From: UBA12465 sp964408785
GTDB lineage: Bacteria; Patescibacteriota; Patescibacteriia; Patescibacteriales; UBA12465
Direction: 5' to 3'
Length of the DNA: 16,758 nt
Assembly (NCBI GenBank): GCA_964408785.1
Contig: CAYPAS010000010.1
Span: 1-16,758, forward strand
Under the pieces are notes generated by a model, which searched no databases, was not told where the DNA came from, and saw only the letters and a list, made by a program, of their open reading frames with translations. Shown here one piece after another: positions 16,101 through 16,758 of the stretch (positions are counted from its first letter, which is position 1; each line of letters begins with the position of its first letter). The position numbers were made by a program, and so were the translations under genes.

Positions 16101-16758
16101 TTGTTTTGGGGTGGTTCTTTAACTGGCAATATTTCTAATAACAACACAGGAAATGTGGGAGTTGGGACGACTAGCCCAGCACAAAAATTACATGTAGCCG
16201 GTAATCTTCGGGTCGATAATTCCATCTATGTTTATGATCCAACTTATTACTCTAGAATATATTATGAAGATTCTGGCGGTAAATTCGTTAATCATATACA
16301 AAGATGGGGGGGGCAATTTAACTGGCGGATGCAATCTTCTGGGGAAGTGACCAGAAATTTAGCATCTTTGGTCGCTGTTCCTGACAGTAGTATTAATTTT
16401 TTTGAAATGTATAGCCAGACTGGCGGGGCCTCAACAGTCAGAATTAACACCAACGGCAGCTCTTATTTTAATGGCGGCAACGTCGGCATCGGGACGACGA
16501 ATCCGGGCACAGCTAAGTTAAGCGTAGAAATAAATAGCACCAGCACAGATTTTAATGCATCAAGTTATCCTTTGAAGCTTAGAAACGTTGCTTGGACTGG
16601 AAATCAAATAACGGGTATAGAATTTTGGAACGGAGTGCAAAAAACAGTTCCGACTGCAAGGATTATATCGCAGATGAATGGTAGTGGGGCGGGCGGAGAA
16701 AATTTATATTTTCAGACGCAGCCATCAAGTGCAATAAATCCAAATCCAAATCAACCTA
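13178..16758 (+). CDS. Second giant secreted repeat protein, 3'-truncated and interrupted by an assembly gap
   Basis: Starts 1 nt after the preceding stop, with a signal peptide ending 'FVSVFA-AS'. Residues about 30-190 form a Cys-rich, Ser-rich region ('YYVDCYGYDSAAPYCNINGL', 'CGSCKTGYHDCDGNTANGCS'), followed by 'GNVGIGTTxP' modules and 'DLTPTEDRQAVPLGYL' segments like those of the other two repeat proteins. The frame runs into the N stretch at 15534. After the gap an open frame (codons from 15636) encodes the same module types to the window end, but shifted by one base relative to the 100-N filler. If the gap is 93 nt, as in the duplicate at 2884-2976, the frame is continuous. So this is one gene of more than 1190 codons, not two. 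Likely an extracellular fibre or adhesin. Confidence 0.8.
13997..14108 (+). repeat. Coding module shared with the previous gene (copy B)
   Basis: Counterpart of 12541-12652 at a constant offset of 1456 nt, located in the N-terminal half of the right-hand giant gene. Supports exchange of modules between adjacent genes. Confidence 0.85.
15534..15633. other. Assembly gap of 100 Ns within a repeat
   Basis: A run of exactly 100 Ns, a conventional filler length. Both sides match one continuous block at 2821-3031, and the matching predicts 93 missing bases. The apparent stop TAA at 15635-15637 is an artefact of the filler length. Confidence 0.95.

Noticed and set aside
16699..16719. ENLYFQ peptide, identical to a TEV protease recognition core
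   Set aside because: It is followed by Thr and sits in ordinary repeat-protein sequence with no sign of vector DNA; a chance match.

Overview
The window looks like a piece of a Candidate Phyla Radiation (Patescibacteria, Parcubacteria-like) genome. This is inferred from three things. The DNA is moderately AT-rich with tightly packed, overlapping genes. TGA is used as a stop, which argues against the Gracilibacteria code. Long secreted proteins are built from 'GNVGIGTTxP..KL' modules, a style common in this radiation and shared with phage tail fibres. No rRNA, tRNA or marker gene is present, so the taxonomy is tentative.

Layout: (1) Positions 1-6368 hold the 3' part of a giant modular surface or fibre-like protein that is open at the left edge. 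It ends in a domain resembling the intramolecular-chaperone/autoproteolytic (Peptidase_G2-like) ends of phage appendage proteins. (2) Positions 6369-6679 hold no ORF. They contain an extended -10 promoter and about 260 nt of strongly structured, GC-rich sequence closed by near-perfect 21-nt inverted arms and followed by six Ts. (3) Positions 6680-10791 hold three overlapping genes: a reverse transcriptase with a VGDD active site, a membrane ABC-exporter-like protein with a degenerate ATPase, and a membrane-anchored phospholipase D-like protein. (4) A consensus promoter at 10806-10834 starts a second unit: a small membrane protein with two internal repeats, a secreted repeat protein ending in a Cys-rich lectin-like domain, and a second giant repeat protein. 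That last gene runs off the right edge and crosses a 100-N assembly gap at 15534-15633.

The most interesting element is the structured RNA plus reverse transcriptase with membrane-protein neighbours. Its layout is reminiscent of retrons and of ncRNA-dependent defence reverse transcriptases, but the protein lacks the retron NAxxH and VTG motifs. No template/variable repeat pair of a diversity-generating retroelement could be found by eye. The association of the RT, ABC and PLD genes as one system is inferred from overlaps alone.

The repeat proteins share near-identical DNA blocks both within and between genes. This suggests module duplication and recombination, and it probably caused the assembly gap. 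Using the second copy of the repeat, the gap should be 93 nt, a size that restores the reading frame.
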